Shown: positions 1 through 10,556, counted from the stretch's first letter. The stretch is 55,426 bases of DNA from Mycolicibacter acidiphilus (GCF_018455725.1 NZ_JAHCLR010000043.1:1-55426), one strand, 5' to 3'. Notes: generated from the sequence alone by a model not told the origin. A program made the numbers and translations.

Positions 1-98
1 AGCAATACCAGTCTCAACGTCGCGCAGAGGCGGGCAGACCGCTACATGGTTCGGCGCGGTGGGCGCGACGTGGCGCGCGGACGGCACGCCGACCGGGA

Positions 99-836
99 TC
101 AGCTGTTCTTGTCGATGCGGCGCTTGCCCGACGGGCGCAGCTTGTGCCGTCCACCGGCGGGCGCCGGCGCGGTTTCGGCGGCCGCGGTGTCGTCGTCGGG
201 CTCAGCGTCGGACTCAGTCTCATCGACCGCGGTCTCGGCGTCGTCAGTGACCGCGTCGTCCTCGTCCTCGTCGTCGTCGTTCGGAGCTTCGAGCTCGGAC
301 TCGTCGACGGCTTCGTCGTCGTCCTCGGAGTCGACGTCCCCGTCGATCTCGGCGTCGGAGTCCTTCTTGCGCCGCTTCTCCTTCTTCGGCTTCAGCGGCT
401 TCGGCGGCGGCGGCGGCAGTTCGGCCACCGCGGACAGGTAGAACGCGCCGATGCCCAGCAGCGCGATCGCCGCGGCGGCGCCGTAGATGCCGAACAGCCA
501 CTGCCCGGCGGCGTCGAGCGACAGCCAGATCTCACTGAGTGCGGCGACGACGATCAGCGCGCCGGCCGTCACGTGGGCCACCACCGCGCCGGTCAGCAGC
601 GTCAGCGCCAACTGCGGGGTGCCGTACTCCGGCTTGCGGATGCGCTGCAGGGTGAACACCGCCGGCAGCGCGGCCAGGCCGATGAGTGCCCCGGTCACCA
701 CCCGCACCACCGTGCCGAGCGTGTGCGGGGTGAAGTCGGTCAGCTCCCACCAGCGGGGGATGACGAACAGGAAGTACAGCAGCGCGGCGACGGCTGAGAG
801 CGACGCGTGCCAAACCCTGGCGACGGTACGGCTCAC
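99..836 (-). CDS. lucA: LucA-type conserved membrane protein (Rv3723-like)
   Basis: 245 aa. Four hydrophobic segments are visible (about residues 9-27, 42-62, 75-100 and 112-137). A Pro/Lys-rich hinge follows (about 140-158), then a long Asp/Glu-rich cytoplasmic tail (about 160-225) and a basic C-terminus. In M. tuberculosis the gene next to tRNA-Ser and the SRP RNA is Rv3723, LucA, an integral membrane protein that coordinates fatty-acid and cholesterol uptake by stabilising Mce1/Mce4 transporters. Identity here rests on position, length and topology. The acidic tail varies easily and is low-complexity. ATG start at 836; the gene lies downstream of, and on the same strand as, the tRNA-Ser gene. 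Confidence 0.75.
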   Translation of the reverse strand: MSRTVARVWHASLSAVAALLYFLFVIPRWWELTDFTPHTLGTVVRVVTGALIGLAALPAVFTLQRIRKPEYGTPQLALTLLTGAVVAHVTAGALIVVAALSEIWLSLDAAGQWLFGIYGAAAAIALLGIGAFYLSAVAELPPPPPKPLKPKKEKRRKKDSDAEIDGDVDSEDDDEAVDESELEAPNDDDEDEDDAVTDDAETAVDETESDAEPDDDTAAAETAPAPAGGRHKLRPSGKRRIDKNS

Positions 837-863
837 GCCACCTCCCCATCCTCGTGATCTTGT

Positions 864-912
864 GACTCAGGTGCGGTCGGACCGTCGTTGCCGGTCCGAC
901 CGCACCTGAGTC
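864..912. terminator. 21-bp perfect inverted repeat between tRNA-Ser and lucA
   Basis: Arms 864-884 and 892-912 are perfectly complementary around a 7-nt loop (885-891). It lies 5 bp past the tRNA-Ser 3' end and 27 bp before the lucA start. No U-tract follows on either strand, which is common for mycobacterial hairpin terminators. It probably ends or processes the tRNA transcript, or insulates lucA. Confidence 0.6.
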
Positions 913-917
913 GGCTG

Positions 918-1003
918 CGGAGGATAGGGGATTTGAACCCCTGAGGGCTATTAACCCAACCCGCGTTCCAGGCGAGCGCCATAGGCCACTAGGCGAATCC
1001 TCC
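918..1003 (-). tRNA. tRNA-Ser (anticodon GGA)
   Basis: The minus strand folds as a class II tRNA. The acceptor is GGAGGAT/ATCCTCC, the anticodon loop is CTGGAAC with anticodon GGA, there is a long variable arm, and the T-loop is GGTTCAAATCC. The discriminator base is G, as expected for serine. CCA does not appear to be encoded. The position between lucA and the SRP RNA gene matches M. tuberculosis serU. Confidence 0.93.
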
Positions 1004-1073
1004 GTCGGCCATGTTAGCGGAGACGGCCGCGCACTCCGCATCCCGGCTCCGCCGCGTCAGCGATCACCGCTAG

Positions 1074-2535
<1,462 letters not shown>

Positions 2536-2588
2536 GTGGGGGTCCGGCGCGGATCGCCGTCGTCACACCCGGCCGGTAACCTGCTGAC

Positions 2589-4514
2589 GTGGCTCTCTAC
2601 CGCAAATACCGACCGGCATCGTTCGCCGAGGTGGTGGGGCAGGAGCACGTCACCGAACCGCTGTGCACAGCGCTGGCGGCGGGCCGGATCAACCACGCCT
2701 ACCTGTTCTCCGGGCCGCGCGGCTGCGGCAAGACGTCGTCGGCGCGGATCCTGGCCCGGTCGCTGAACTGCGTGCAGGGCCCCACCCCGACGCCGTGCGG
2801 CGTCTGCGACTCGTGCGTGGCGCTGGCGCCGAACGGGCCGGGCAGCATCGACGTCGTCGAACTCGACGCCGCCAGCCACGGCGGCGTCGATGACACCCGA
2901 GACCTGCGGGACCGTGCCTTCTACGCGCCGGCCCATTCGCGCTACCGGGTGTTCATCGTCGACGAGGCGCACATGGTGACCACCGCGGGCTTCAACGCGC
3001 TGCTCAAGATCGTCGAGGAGCCGCCGGATCACCTGATCTTCGTGTTCGCCACCACCGAGCCGGAGAAGGTGCTGCCGACGATCCGGTCGCGCACCCACCA
3101 CTACCCGTTCCGGCTGCTGGCGCCGCGCACCATGCGCGGGCTGATCGGCAAGATCTGCGAGCAGGAGCACGTCGCCGTCGACGACGCGGTGTTCCCGCTG
3201 GTGATCCGGGCCGGCGGCGGCTCACCCCGGGACACCCTGTCGGTGCTGGACCAACTGCTGGCCGGCTCGGAGACCGACGCCGACGGCACCAACCACGTCC
3301 ACTACCAGCGGGCGCTGGGGCTGCTCGGCGCCACTGACGTCGCCCTGATCGACGACGCCGTCGATGCGCTGGCCGCCGGGGACGCCGCATCGCTGTTCGG
3401 GGCGGTGGAGGCGGTGGTCGACGCCGGCCACGACCCGCGCCGGTTCGCCGTCGACCTGCTGGAGCGCTTCCGCGACCTGATCGTGCTGCAGGCGGTGCCC
3501 GACGCCGTCGCCAAGGGTGTGGTCGACGCGCCGGAGGACATGCTGGAGCGGATGCGCGAGCAGGCCGACCGGCTGGGTGCGGCGACGCTGACCCGCTACG
3601 CCGAGGTGACCCACGCGGGGCTGGGGGAGATGCGCGGCGCGACCGCCCCGCGGCTGCTGCTGGAAGTGATCTGCGCCCGGCTGCTGCTGCCGTCGGCGGC
3701 CGACACCGAGGCGGCGCTGCTGCAGCGGGTGGAGCGCATCGAGACCCGGCTGGAGATGGCGGTTCCGGCGGGCTCCGCGTCGAGCGCCGCTGTTGCGTCG
3801 GCGGGCGGGGGCAAGCAGTTCACCCGGCGCTCCCAGGCGCCGGAGCCGGCGGCCGTTGCGCCCGTTGCGCCTGTCGTGCCCGCTGTGCCCGTTGCGCCCG
3901 CGGTGGCCCCTGAACCGGTGGCGCCGCCGCCCGCACCGGCGCCCGCGCCCGCCCCGCAGCCCGTCGTGAAGCAGCCGCCACCGCCGCCGCCCGTGTCACC
4001 GCCACCGCCACCACCGGCGCCGAAACCGGTGCCCGCCCCCGAGCCTGCGGCCGCGACCCCCGGCGCCCCGGACGCCGCCGCCGTGCGCACCATGTGGTCG
4101 ACGGTGCGCGATAAGGTCCGTCAGCGCAGCCGCAGCACCGAGGCGATGCTGGTCGATGCCACCGTCCGCGCGGTCGACGGCGACACCCTGGTGCTCGCCC
4201 ACAGGTCGGCTCCGCTGGCGAAGCGGCTGTCCGAGCCGCACAACGCCGACATCATCGTCGACGCGCTCAAGGACGCGCTCGGGGTGAACTGGCGGGTGCG
4301 CTGCGAGACCGGGGTGCCGGCGGAGAAGACGGCCGCACCGGCCGCACCGAACGCCGCGGCGCTGGCGGACTCGGCCCGGCGCGCCGATGAGGAGGCCATG
4401 CTGGCCGAGGCCAGCGACGACGCCGGATCCACCGCACCGCGGCGGGACCCGGAGGAGGCCGCCCTGGAGCTGCTGCAGAACGAACTGGGCGCCCGGCCGA
4501 TTGCCGACGGCTGA
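2589..4514 (+). CDS. dnaX: DNA polymerase III subunit gamma/tau
   Basis: 641 aa clamp-loader ATPase that loads the sliding clamp and tethers polymerase cores. Walker A is GPRGCGKTS (42-50). A zinc-binding Cys cluster lies at about C61, C70, C73 and C76. Walker B is DEAH (125-128), and the sensor-1 region is IRSRTHHYPF. A long Ala/Pro/Val-rich linker (about 400-500) precedes the tau C-terminal domain that contacts polymerase alpha. GTG start at 2589. I see no slippery heptamer that would force a gamma frameshift, so the full tau form is expected. Confidence 0.95.
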   Translation: MALYRKYRPASFAEVVGQEHVTEPLCTALAAGRINHAYLFSGPRGCGKTSSARILARSLNCVQGPTPTPCGVCDSCVALAPNGPGSIDVVELDAASHGGVDDTRDLRDRAFYAPAHSRYRVFIVDEAHMVTTAGFNALLKIVEEPPDHLIFVFATTEPEKVLPTIRSRTHHYPFRLLAPRTMRGLIGKICEQEHVAVDDAVFPLVIRAGGGSPRDTLSVLDQLLAGSETDADGTNHVHYQRALGLLGATDVALIDDAVDALAAGDAASLFGAVEAVVDAGHDPRRFAVDLLERFRDLIVLQAVPDAVAKGVVDAPEDMLERMREQADRLGAATLTRYAEVTHAGLGEMRGATAPRLLLEVICARLLLPSAADTEAALLQRVERIETRLEMAVPAGSASSAAVASAGGGKQFTRRSQAPEPAAVAPVAPVVPAVPVAPAVAPEPVAPPPAPAPAPAPQPVVKQPPPPPPVSPPPPPPAPKPVPAPEPAAATPGAPDAAAVRTMWSTVRDKVRQRSRSTEAMLVDATVRAVDGDTLVLAHRSAPLAKRLSEPHNADIIVDALKDALGVNWRVRCETGVPAEKTAAPAAPNAAALADSARRADEEAMLAEASDDAGSTAPRRDPEEAALELLQNELGARPIADG

Positions 4515-4518
4515 CCCG

Positions 4519-5763
4519 ATGCCCGACCCGAGCGAGCCCGACACCACCACCTGCGCGATCGTCGGCGGCGGCCCGGCCGGCATGATCCTGGGCCTGCTGC
4601 TGGCCCGCGCCGGAGTGCAGGTCACGCTGCTGGAGAAGCACGCCGACTTCCTGCGGGACTTCCGCGGCGACACCGTGCACCCCACCACGCTGCGACTGCT
4701 CGACGAGCTCGGCCTGTGGGATCGGTTCGCCGAACTGCCCTACAGCGAGGTGCACACCGCGGCGTTCGAATCCGGCGGCCGTGCGGTAACCCTCGTCGAC
4801 TTCGGCCGGCTGCGCCGCCAACCGCACAAGTTCGTGGCGATGGTGCCGCAGTGGGACCTGCTGGACCTGCTCGCCGACGCTGCCCGTGCCGAACCCGGCT
4901 TCACCCTGCGGATGCGCACCGAGGTCACCGGGCTGCTGCGCGAGGGCGGCCGCGTCGTCGGTGTGCGCTACGAAAGTCCCGACGGCCCGGGGGAATTGCA
5001 CGCCGAGCTGACGGTGGCCTGCGACGGTCGGACGTCGGTAGTGCGCCGTGAGGCCGGTCTGGCCGCGCGCGAATTCCCGGTCGACTTCGACGTCTGCTGG
5101 TTCCGGTTGCCCCGCACCGACACCGGCGGCTCCTCACTGGTACCGCGCATCGGCCCCGGCCGGGCCGGCATCCTGATCCCGCGGCAGGGCTATTTCCAGG
5201 TCGCCTACCTGATCGCCAAGGGCACCGACCCGGTGTTGCGGGCCCGCGGCATCGAGGCGTTCCGGCGGGACGTGGCCGAACTGATCCCGGAAGCCGCCGA
5301 GACGGTCGCGGCGCTGGCTTCGATGGACGACGTCAAACACCTCGACGTGCAGGTGAACCGGTTGCGGCACTGGCACATTGACGGCCTGCTGTGCATCGGC
5401 GACGCCGCCCACGCGATGTCGCCGGTGGGCGGGGTGGGGATCAACCTCGCGGTGCAGGACGCGGTCGCCGCAGCGACCCTGCTCGCCGGTCCGCTGCGCC
5501 GGCACCGGGTGATGCCGGCCGACCTGGCGCGGGTGCGGCGCCGACGGGTGCTGGCGACGGTGGTGACGCAGACCGTGCAGCGGGTGTTGCACCGCGGCCT
5601 TCGCCCGATCCTGCGCGGCGGCGACCTCACGCCGCCGCCGGCGCTGCTCGACGTGCTGCGTGTGCTGCCGTGGCTGTCCGGCATCCCGGCGTATCTGGTC
5701 GGGGTGGGGGTGCGACCGGAGCACGCGCCGTCGTGGGCGCGGCGGAGCGGGCGAGGAGCGTGA
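4519..5763 (+). CDS. FAD-dependent monooxygenase (UbiH/PHBH-like)
   Basis: 414 aa group A flavoprotein hydroxylase. The N-terminal FAD dinucleotide fold has GGGPAG (about 16-21), the middle motif is ACDGRTSVVR, and the third FAD motif is CIGDAAHAMSP followed by GGVGINLAVQDA. Such enzymes hydroxylate aromatic or quinone-like substrates with NAD(P)H and O2; the substrate here is unknown. ATG 4519 is 4 bp after the dnaX stop, so the two may be co-transcribed. This gene is not in my recollection of the M. tuberculosis dnaZX neighbourhood. Confidence 0.8.
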   Translation: MPDPSEPDTTTCAIVGGGPAGMILGLLLARAGVQVTLLEKHADFLRDFRGDTVHPTTLRLLDELGLWDRFAELPYSEVHTAAFESGGRAVTLVDFGRLRRQPHKFVAMVPQWDLLDLLADAARAEPGFTLRMRTEVTGLLREGGRVVGVRYESPDGPGELHAELTVACDGRTSVVRREAGLAAREFPVDFDVCWFRLPRTDTGGSSLVPRIGPGRAGILIPRQGYFQVAYLIAKGTDPVLRARGIEAFRRDVAELIPEAAETVAALASMDDVKHLDVQVNRLRHWHIDGLLCIGDAAHAMSPVGGVGINLAVQDAVAAATLLAGPLRRHRVMPADLARVRRRRVLATVVTQTVQRVLHRGLRPILRGGDLTPPPALLDVLRVLPWLSGIPAYLVGVGVRPEHAPSWARRSGRGA

Positions 5764-6221
5764 CAGGCAAGGATGAGCAGCCGAGCGCGCTGAAGGTCGC
5801 AGCAGCCCTGGTGTTCTGCGTTGTAGTGGGTGTTTTCTGTCTGGTCTCAGGTATCCGTCTGCTGGCGGACCCGGCGACATGCGACGGAAAGCAGATGGCC
5901 GCCGCTGACACCTGCTACCACTACGGCAAGCACAGCGAGCGGTTGCAGCCCGCGACGACGACGATCCTGAAGATGCCGCCGCGGCCGAAGTTCGTCCCGG
6001 GCGTGGACGATGACCTCCGCTCGACGTACGACGACGTCTGGCGCGACGTGCCAGCCACGGTGACGGCCACTGTTCCGTCCGGTTCCGGCACGTCACGCGA
6101 CGACCAGGTTCCACGTAACCGGTTTGAGGGTGTGTTGGTGACCCTCGGCGGGTCTGCCATGCTCTGGGTCGCTGTCGCGGCCACCGCCAAGAGGACCCGC
6201 GGACGTCGTCATAGCAGCTAA
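5760..6221 (+). CDS. Two-TM hypothetical membrane protein
   Basis: 153 aa. TM helices are at about 11-31 and 123-141, flanking an extracytoplasmic loop with two cysteines (in ATCDG and DTCYH). The C-terminus is Arg-rich. The GTG start overlaps the monooxygenase stop (GTGA), which indicates translational coupling. Function not recognised; the coupling suggests a partner of the flavoprotein. Confidence 0.65.
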   Translation: MTGKDEQPSALKVAAALVFCVVVGVFCLVSGIRLLADPATCDGKQMAAADTCYHYGKHSERLQPATTTILKMPPRPKFVPGVDDDLRSTYDDVWRDVPATVTATVPSGSGTSRDDQVPRNRFEGVLVTLGGSAMLWVAVAATAKRTRGRRHSS

Positions 6222-6503
6222 GTCGAGCGCACCCTGTTGCCCAGGCGTCCGACCCTAGCCATTGTGTCTATCGCCACACGAGCTAACTATTTTCAAGTCG
6301 AAATCTGCGGTGCTACGGTCCATTTCGTACCCCGGTGATCCTGGGGACCCATTGCACAGCGTGATCGCGACGCAGCCTGCAACCTGATCAGGGCGGGCCC
6401 GCGGCGCGTACCGGCCGACCGCAAGCGTCGGCACCCAACTCGATACCGCGGCGGGCGCTCCACAGGTGCGGATGCGGCACGCCGCATACTGGAAGGCACC
6501 CTG
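6222..6503. other. Intergenic region before the cytochrome b gene
   Basis: 282 bp, slightly less GC-rich at 6260-6310. No conserved RNA or strong hairpin is apparent. It presumably carries the promoter of the downstream gene. A minus-strand reading frame (6293-6640) has no credible features. Confidence 0.4.
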
Positions 6504-7442
6504 GTGAAGCCCACATCAACTGTGGCAGCACCGATTACGTCAGCACGGTGGTTCAAGCTCGTCTGGGCCATCCCACTGGCGCTGCTGCTGCTCATCTCCG
6601 TCGTCGTCGCTGCCCAGTGGCTGCGGCAACTGCCCGCCATGCAGTCGTTCCTGGAGGCCTATCCGGGCGTGGCCGAACCGCGAGCCGACACCCCGGTCGG
6701 ATTCCCCGGCTGGCTCGGCTGGCAGCACTTCTTCAACAGCCTGATCGTCATCCTGCTGATCCGCTCCGGCTGGCAGGTGCGCACCACGCAGCGGCCGGCC
6801 GCCTACTGGACCCGACGCAACGACGGGCTGCTCAAGACGAAGAACGCACCGAAGAAGATCAGCCTGGACCTGTGGTTCCACCTGAACCTGGCCGCGCTGC
6901 TGGTGGTCAACGGTGCGATCTTCTATCTTCTGCTGTTCATCACCGGTCAGTGGAAGCGACTGGTGCCCAACGGGTTAGACGTGTTCCCCAACGCCGCGTC
7001 GACGGCGATCCAGTACGCGTCGCTGCACTGGCCGACCGAGAACGGGTGGGTCAACTACAACGCGCTGCAATTGCTGGCGTACTTCGCCACCGTCTTCATC
7101 GCCGCGCCGCTGGCGATCCTCACCGGCGTGCGGATGTCCGGGGCGTGGCCACGGAATACCAAGCGGCTCAACACGATCTATCCGATCGAACTGGCCCGTA
7201 AAGTGCACTTCCCGGTGATGCTCTACTTCGTCGGCTTCATCATCGTGCACGTCACGCTGGTGCTGGCCACCGGCGCGCGCAACAACCTCAACCACATGTA
7301 CGCGATGCGTGACGACGGCAGCTGGATCGGCCTGGGGGTGTTCGCGGCATCGGTGGTGGTGATCGTCGTCGCGTGGGTCGGTGCCCAACCGGTGTTCCTG
7401 CAACCGGTGGCGTCGCTGACGGGCAACCTCAGCCGGCGCTGA
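6504..7442 (+). CDS. Cytochrome b/b6-domain membrane protein
   Basis: 312 aa with about six TM helices (19-39, 74-88, 123-148, 187-208, 233-255, 275-295). Histidines near helix faces (H75, H126, H235, H249; the last two are 14 residues apart) fit bis-heme coordination as in Ni-hydrogenase/formate-dehydrogenase gamma-type cytochromes b. It probably passes electrons between the quinone pool and a partner reductase. No molybdopterin or iron-sulfur partner gene is adjacent, so it is an orphan here. GTG start with an upstream GGAAGG. Confidence 0.72.
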   Translation: MKPTSTVAAPITSARWFKLVWAIPLALLLLISVVVAAQWLRQLPAMQSFLEAYPGVAEPRADTPVGFPGWLGWQHFFNSLIVILLIRSGWQVRTTQRPAAYWTRRNDGLLKTKNAPKKISLDLWFHLNLAALLVVNGAIFYLLLFITGQWKRLVPNGLDVFPNAASTAIQYASLHWPTENGWVNYNALQLLAYFATVFIAAPLAILTGVRMSGAWPRNTKRLNTIYPIELARKVHFPVMLYFVGFIIVHVTLVLATGARNNLNHMYAMRDDGSWIGLGVFAASVVVIVVAWVGAQPVFLQPVASLTGNLSRR

Positions 7443-7443
7443 C

Positions 7444-8205
7444 TCAGTAGCTCGGGATCGGCTGGCCGGCCAGGAATCCCGCGACCCCGCGGGCGATCGC
7501 CTCGGCGTAGCGCTGCCGCCCGCCGGGGCTCTCCATCAAAGCGGCGTCGGTGTAGTTCTTCATGTTGCCCAGTTCGACCAGCACCGACGGGTATTCGGCC
7601 AGGTTCAGCCCGGCCAGATCGGATCGGCCCTTCAGCCCGTCGGTGCCGATGTAGTTGGCCGGCGGGAAACCGCCCGCCTGCAGCTGATTTCGCATCACCT
7701 GCGCCAGCTGCACCGATGGTCCGGCCTGCGCCGGATTCAGCGGCGGCGCCGAATAGTTGACGTGAAATCCCCGCCCGGCGGGCGGGCCGCCGTCGGCGTG
7801 GATCGACACGATCGCGTCCGGGTGCAGGGCGTTGGCCATCGCGGCGCGCTGATCCACGCAGGGGCCGAGCGTGTTGTCGTCGCCGCGGGACATGGCGGTG
7901 CGCACACCCATGGCCGTCAGCGCCTGGCGCAGGCGCAGCGTGGTGTCCCAGGTGACGGCATGCTCGGGATAGCCACTGGTGGCGGCGGTGCCGCTGGTCT
8001 GGCAGGTCTTGGTGCCGCCGCGCCCGGTGGGCACCTGCCGGGTCATCGACGCGTCGTAGGCGCCGCTGTGCCCGGGGTCGAGGAACACGATCTTGCCCGC
8101 CAGAGCGGATGGGGCCGCGGCTGCCGGGACACCCGACACAGACGCGGCCGCCAGCAGGCCGGCGGCGATCACGGCCCCGACACGCGGGAGGACTGGTGCA
8201 TGCAC
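7444..8205 (-). CDS. ami1: N-acetylmuramoyl-L-alanine amidase (Rv3717-like)
   Basis: 253 aa exported zinc amidase that cleaves the MurNAc-L-Ala bond of peptidoglycan. A signal peptide ends near AAAA (about 29-32). Zinc ligands are H46 (LDPGH), E81 (YPEHA) and H136 (SIHAD); the catalytic Glu is E211 (VLVELGN). C68 and C116 could form the disulfide known in Rv3717. No cell-wall-binding repeats are present, as in the M. tuberculosis enzyme. It converges on the cytochrome b gene (1 bp apart) and is divergent from the ebfC-like gene. Confidence 0.9.
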   Translation of the reverse strand: MHAPVLPRVGAVIAAGLLAAASVSGVPAAAAPSALAGKIVFLDPGHSGAYDASMTRQVPTGRGGTKTCQTSGTAATSGYPEHAVTWDTTLRLRQALTAMGVRTAMSRGDDNTLGPCVDQRAAMANALHPDAIVSIHADGGPPAGRGFHVNYSAPPLNPAQAGPSVQLAQVMRNQLQAGGFPPANYIGTDGLKGRSDLAGLNLAEYPSVLVELGNMKNYTDAALMESPGGRQRYAEAIARGVAGFLAGQPIPSY

Positions 8206-8320
8206 GCCGCCAACGTAACCAGGCGCCGACTACGCTGGGGGTTCCGAACCGCGTCGGCTCATCAGCTGAGATCAAGCCGCAACCGAGCCGAGACCCGCAC
8301 GACGACGCAAGGGGACCGTG

Positions 8321-8656
8321 ATGCAACCAGGAGGCGCGCCGGACATGTCGGCGCTGCTGGCCCAGGCGCAGCAGATGCAGCAGCAGTTGCTGGCCGCGCA
8401 GCAGGAACTGCTGAACACCGAGGTGCACGGCGAGGCCGGCGGCGGCCTGGTCAAGGTCACCGCCAAGGGCAGCGGTGAGGTCACCGGGGTGCAGATCGAC
8501 CCCAAGGTCGTCGACCCCACCGACGTCGACACGCTGCAGGACCTGATCGTCGGGGCGCTCTCCGACGCGGCGAAGAAAGCGCAGACCCTCGCGCAGCAGC
8601 GGCTGTCTCCGCTGGCCGGCGGGATGGGCGGCGCGCTCGGCATGCCCGGCGCCTAA
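8321..8656 (+). CDS. YbaB/EbfC family nucleoid-associated protein
   Basis: 111 aa. The Gln-rich helix with [10 protein letters not shown] and [10 protein letters not shown], then [16 protein letters not shown], is characteristic of the YbaB/EbfC DNA-binding dimer. The gene is almost always upstream of recR, as here (the stop abuts the recR ATG). ATG 8321 is better spaced from AAGGGGA than the GTG at 8318. Confidence 0.9.
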   Translation: MQPGGAPDMSALLAQAQQMQQQLLAAQQELLNTEVHGEAGGGLVKVTAKGSGEVTGVQIDPKVVDPTDVDTLQDLIVGALSDAAKKAQTLAQQRLSPLAGGMGGALGMPGA

Positions 8657-9268
8657 ATGTTTGAGGGGCCGGTCCAGGATCTGATCGACGAACTCGGCAA
8701 GCTGCCGGGCATCGGTCCCAAAAGCGCGCAGCGGATCGCGTTCCACCTGCTGTCGACGGAACCGTCCGAGATCGACCGGCTCACCGCGGTGCTGACCACG
8801 GTCCGCAACGGGGTGCGGTTCTGCGAGGTGTGCGGCAACGTCTCGGACGCCGAACGCTGCCGGATCTGTGCGGACCCACGCCGGGACTTCTCCCAGATCT
8901 GCGTGGTCGAGGAACCCAAGGACGTGCAGGCCATCGAGCGCACCCGGGAGTTCCACGGCCGCTACCACATCCTCGGTGGCGCGCTGGATCCGCTGTCCGG
9001 GGTCGGGCCGGAGCAGCTGCGGGTGCGCGAGTTGCTGACCAGGGTGGGGGAGCGCGTCGACGGCGTCGACGTGTCCGAGGTGATCATCGCGACCGACCCC
9101 AACACCGAGGGGGAGGCGACCGCCACCTACCTCATGCGGGTCCTCCGCGACATCCCCGGCCTGGCCGTGACCCGGATCGCCTCCGGCCTGCCGATGGGCG
9201 GTGACCTGGAATTCGCCGACGAGTTGACGCTGGGGCGGGCGCTGGCCGGGCGCCGCGCGATGGCCTGA
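8657..9268 (+). CDS. recR: Recombination mediator RecR
   Basis: 203 aa, the standard length. It has a helix-hairpin-helix (about 10-30, with [11 protein letters not shown]), a C4 zinc finger (C56, C59, C68, C71) and a Toprim domain (about 79-175). It acts with RecO/RecF in loading RecA at gaps. It starts directly at the end of the ebfC-like gene. Confidence 0.96.
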   Translation: MFEGPVQDLIDELGKLPGIGPKSAQRIAFHLLSTEPSEIDRLTAVLTTVRNGVRFCEVCGNVSDAERCRICADPRRDFSQICVVEEPKDVQAIERTREFHGRYHILGGALDPLSGVGPEQLRVRELLTRVGERVDGVDVSEVIIATDPNTEGEATATYLMRVLRDIPGLAVTRIASGLPMGGDLEFADELTLGRALAGRRAMA

Positions 9269-9296
9269 GCGTCTTTACGCCGACGAGGGCCTTCTG

Positions 9297-9533
9297 ATGC
9301 CGGACCCGAACGCGGAGTCGTACGGCGCAATTGGGGCGCTGATCGTGTTGAACACGGCTATGTTTGCCGAGCCCGATGAGGGGCGATTCCAACGATGGCT
9401 GTACTGGTGTATCGCTCCCGCCCTGGCGTTTCCGTTTCTGGCACTTGCCTTCAGCAGCATCGTGGGTGGACTCGTCGCGACAGGTTTCGTCATGATGTTT
9501 CTGGGTCTGGGTTACCTCAGATACAAACGGTGA
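9297..9533 (+). CDS. Small hypothetical membrane protein
   Basis: 78 aa. One to two hydrophobic segments (about 38-72) end in a short basic tail (YLRYKR). It follows recR by 28 bp on the same strand. Function not recognised. The hydrophobic pattern and in-operon position favour a real gene. Confidence 0.5.
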   Translation: MPDPNAESYGAIGALIVLNTAMFAEPDEGRFQRWLYWCIAPALAFPFLALAFSSIVGGLVATGFVMMFLGLGYLRYKR

Positions 9534-9588
9534 GTATGCGATCCAGGAGCACGCCCCGGACCCTCGGGCGAAGCATCGCCACGTCGCG

Positions 9589-9622
9589 AGCCTGGGGGTA
9601 CCTCCCGCTTGCGGGGGAGAGT
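9589..9622 (+). repeat. REP-like hairpin element
   Basis: Contains CTGGGGGTACCTCCCGC directly followed by TTGCGGGGGAGAG, which folds as CCTCCCGC/GCGGGGGAG. I recall near-identical elements scattered between genes in mycobacterial and other actinobacterial genomes. Only one copy is seen in this window. Confidence 0.45.
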
Positions 9623-9703
9623 TAGTGCGGGGGCCACTCGCACTTCTGCACCGTAACTACAGGCTCGACGTGGGTGTCGGTGGCTGCCGCCACGATGTCA
9701 CCC

Positions 9704-10552
9704 ATGAGGGCGGTCTTCCTGGGGAGTGAAGCCGGCGCGCAGGGCAGGTTGACGACCCACGAGCTGCGGCGATGGCACCAGAAGGTGTTCCGCGATGTCT
9801 ACGTCCCGGCGCGGCACGAGGTGACGCTGCGCGACCGGATCGAGGGGGCGTGGCTGCGGTCCGGGCGGCACGGGGTGATCGCCGGTGTCGCAGCATCCGC
9901 ACTGCACGGAGCCCGGTGGGTCGATGACGACATCCAGATCGAACTGGTCTGGTCGAACACCAGGGCACCGCACGGACTGGTGGCTCGCGACGAGAGCCTG
10001 TGTGACGACGAGATCACCCGGGTCGCGTGCCTGCCGGTCACCACGCCCGCACGTACCGCGTATGACCTGGGCCGGCACCTGCCCCGGGACCAGGCGGTCG
10101 CTCGGATGGATGCCCTGGCCCGGGCCACGCCGTTCGCGACCGACGACGTACTGATGCTTGCCCGGCGGCATGCCGGGGTCCGCGGCCTGTGCCAACTGCG
10201 GGCGGCGCTGCCGCTGGTCGACGCGGGTGCTCAGTCGCCGAAGGAAACCTCGCTCCGGCTGCTGGTCATCGACGCCGGCCTGCCCACCCCGACCACCCAG
10301 ATCCCGGTGATCGAGCGGGGGTATTGGCCGTTCGCCTGGCTGGACATGGGGTGGGAGCAGTTCAAGGTCGCGGCCGAGTACGACGGTGACCACCACCGCA
10401 AGGACCGCCGCCAGTACGTCAAGGACCAGCGCAGGCTGCGCCGGCTGGAACGGCTCGGCTGGATCGTCATCCGGGTGATCGCCGAAGACGATCCGGCCGA
10501 GGTGATCGAGCGCGTCAGGACCGCGCTGCTCAGCAGAGGCTGGCGGCCCTGA
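9704..10552 (+). CDS. DUF559-type / AbiEi-like conserved protein (Rv3714c-like)
   Basis: 282 aa from ATG 9704; earlier starts at 9674 and 9695 are possible. The N-terminal part (LTTHELRRW..VFRDVYVP) resembles the winged-helix region of AbiEi-type antitoxins. The C-terminal part (about 170-280, with EYDGDHHRKDR and LERLGWIVIRV) resembles the DUF559/Vsr-like endonuclease fold. M. tuberculosis Rv3714c lies at the same place beside recR. Role unknown; no toxin partner is adjacent. Confidence 0.7.
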   Translation: MRAVFLGSEAGAQGRLTTHELRRWHQKVFRDVYVPARHEVTLRDRIEGAWLRSGRHGVIAGVAASALHGARWVDDDIQIELVWSNTRAPHGLVARDESLCDDEITRVACLPVTTPARTAYDLGRHLPRDQAVARMDALARATPFATDDVLMLARRHAGVRGLCQLRAALPLVDAGAQSPKETSLRLLVIDAGLPTPTTQIPVIERGYWPFAWLDMGWEQFKVAAEYDGDHHRKDRRQYVKDQRRLRRLERLGWIVIRVIAEDDPAEVIERVRTALLSRGWRP

Positions 10553-10556
10553 CCCG

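Noticed and set aside
2589-4514. Programmed frameshift making DnaX gamma
   Set aside because: No A-rich slippery sequence with a downstream stem was found.
6293-6640. 115-codon minus ORF upstream of the cytochrome b gene
   Set aside because: Ser/Arg-rich shadow overlapping the real gene start; no ribosome site or motif.
9704-10552. Toxin-antitoxin pair
   Set aside because: The AbiEi-like N-terminus is suggestive, but no adjacent nucleotidyltransferase toxin exists and the C-terminus is DUF559-like.
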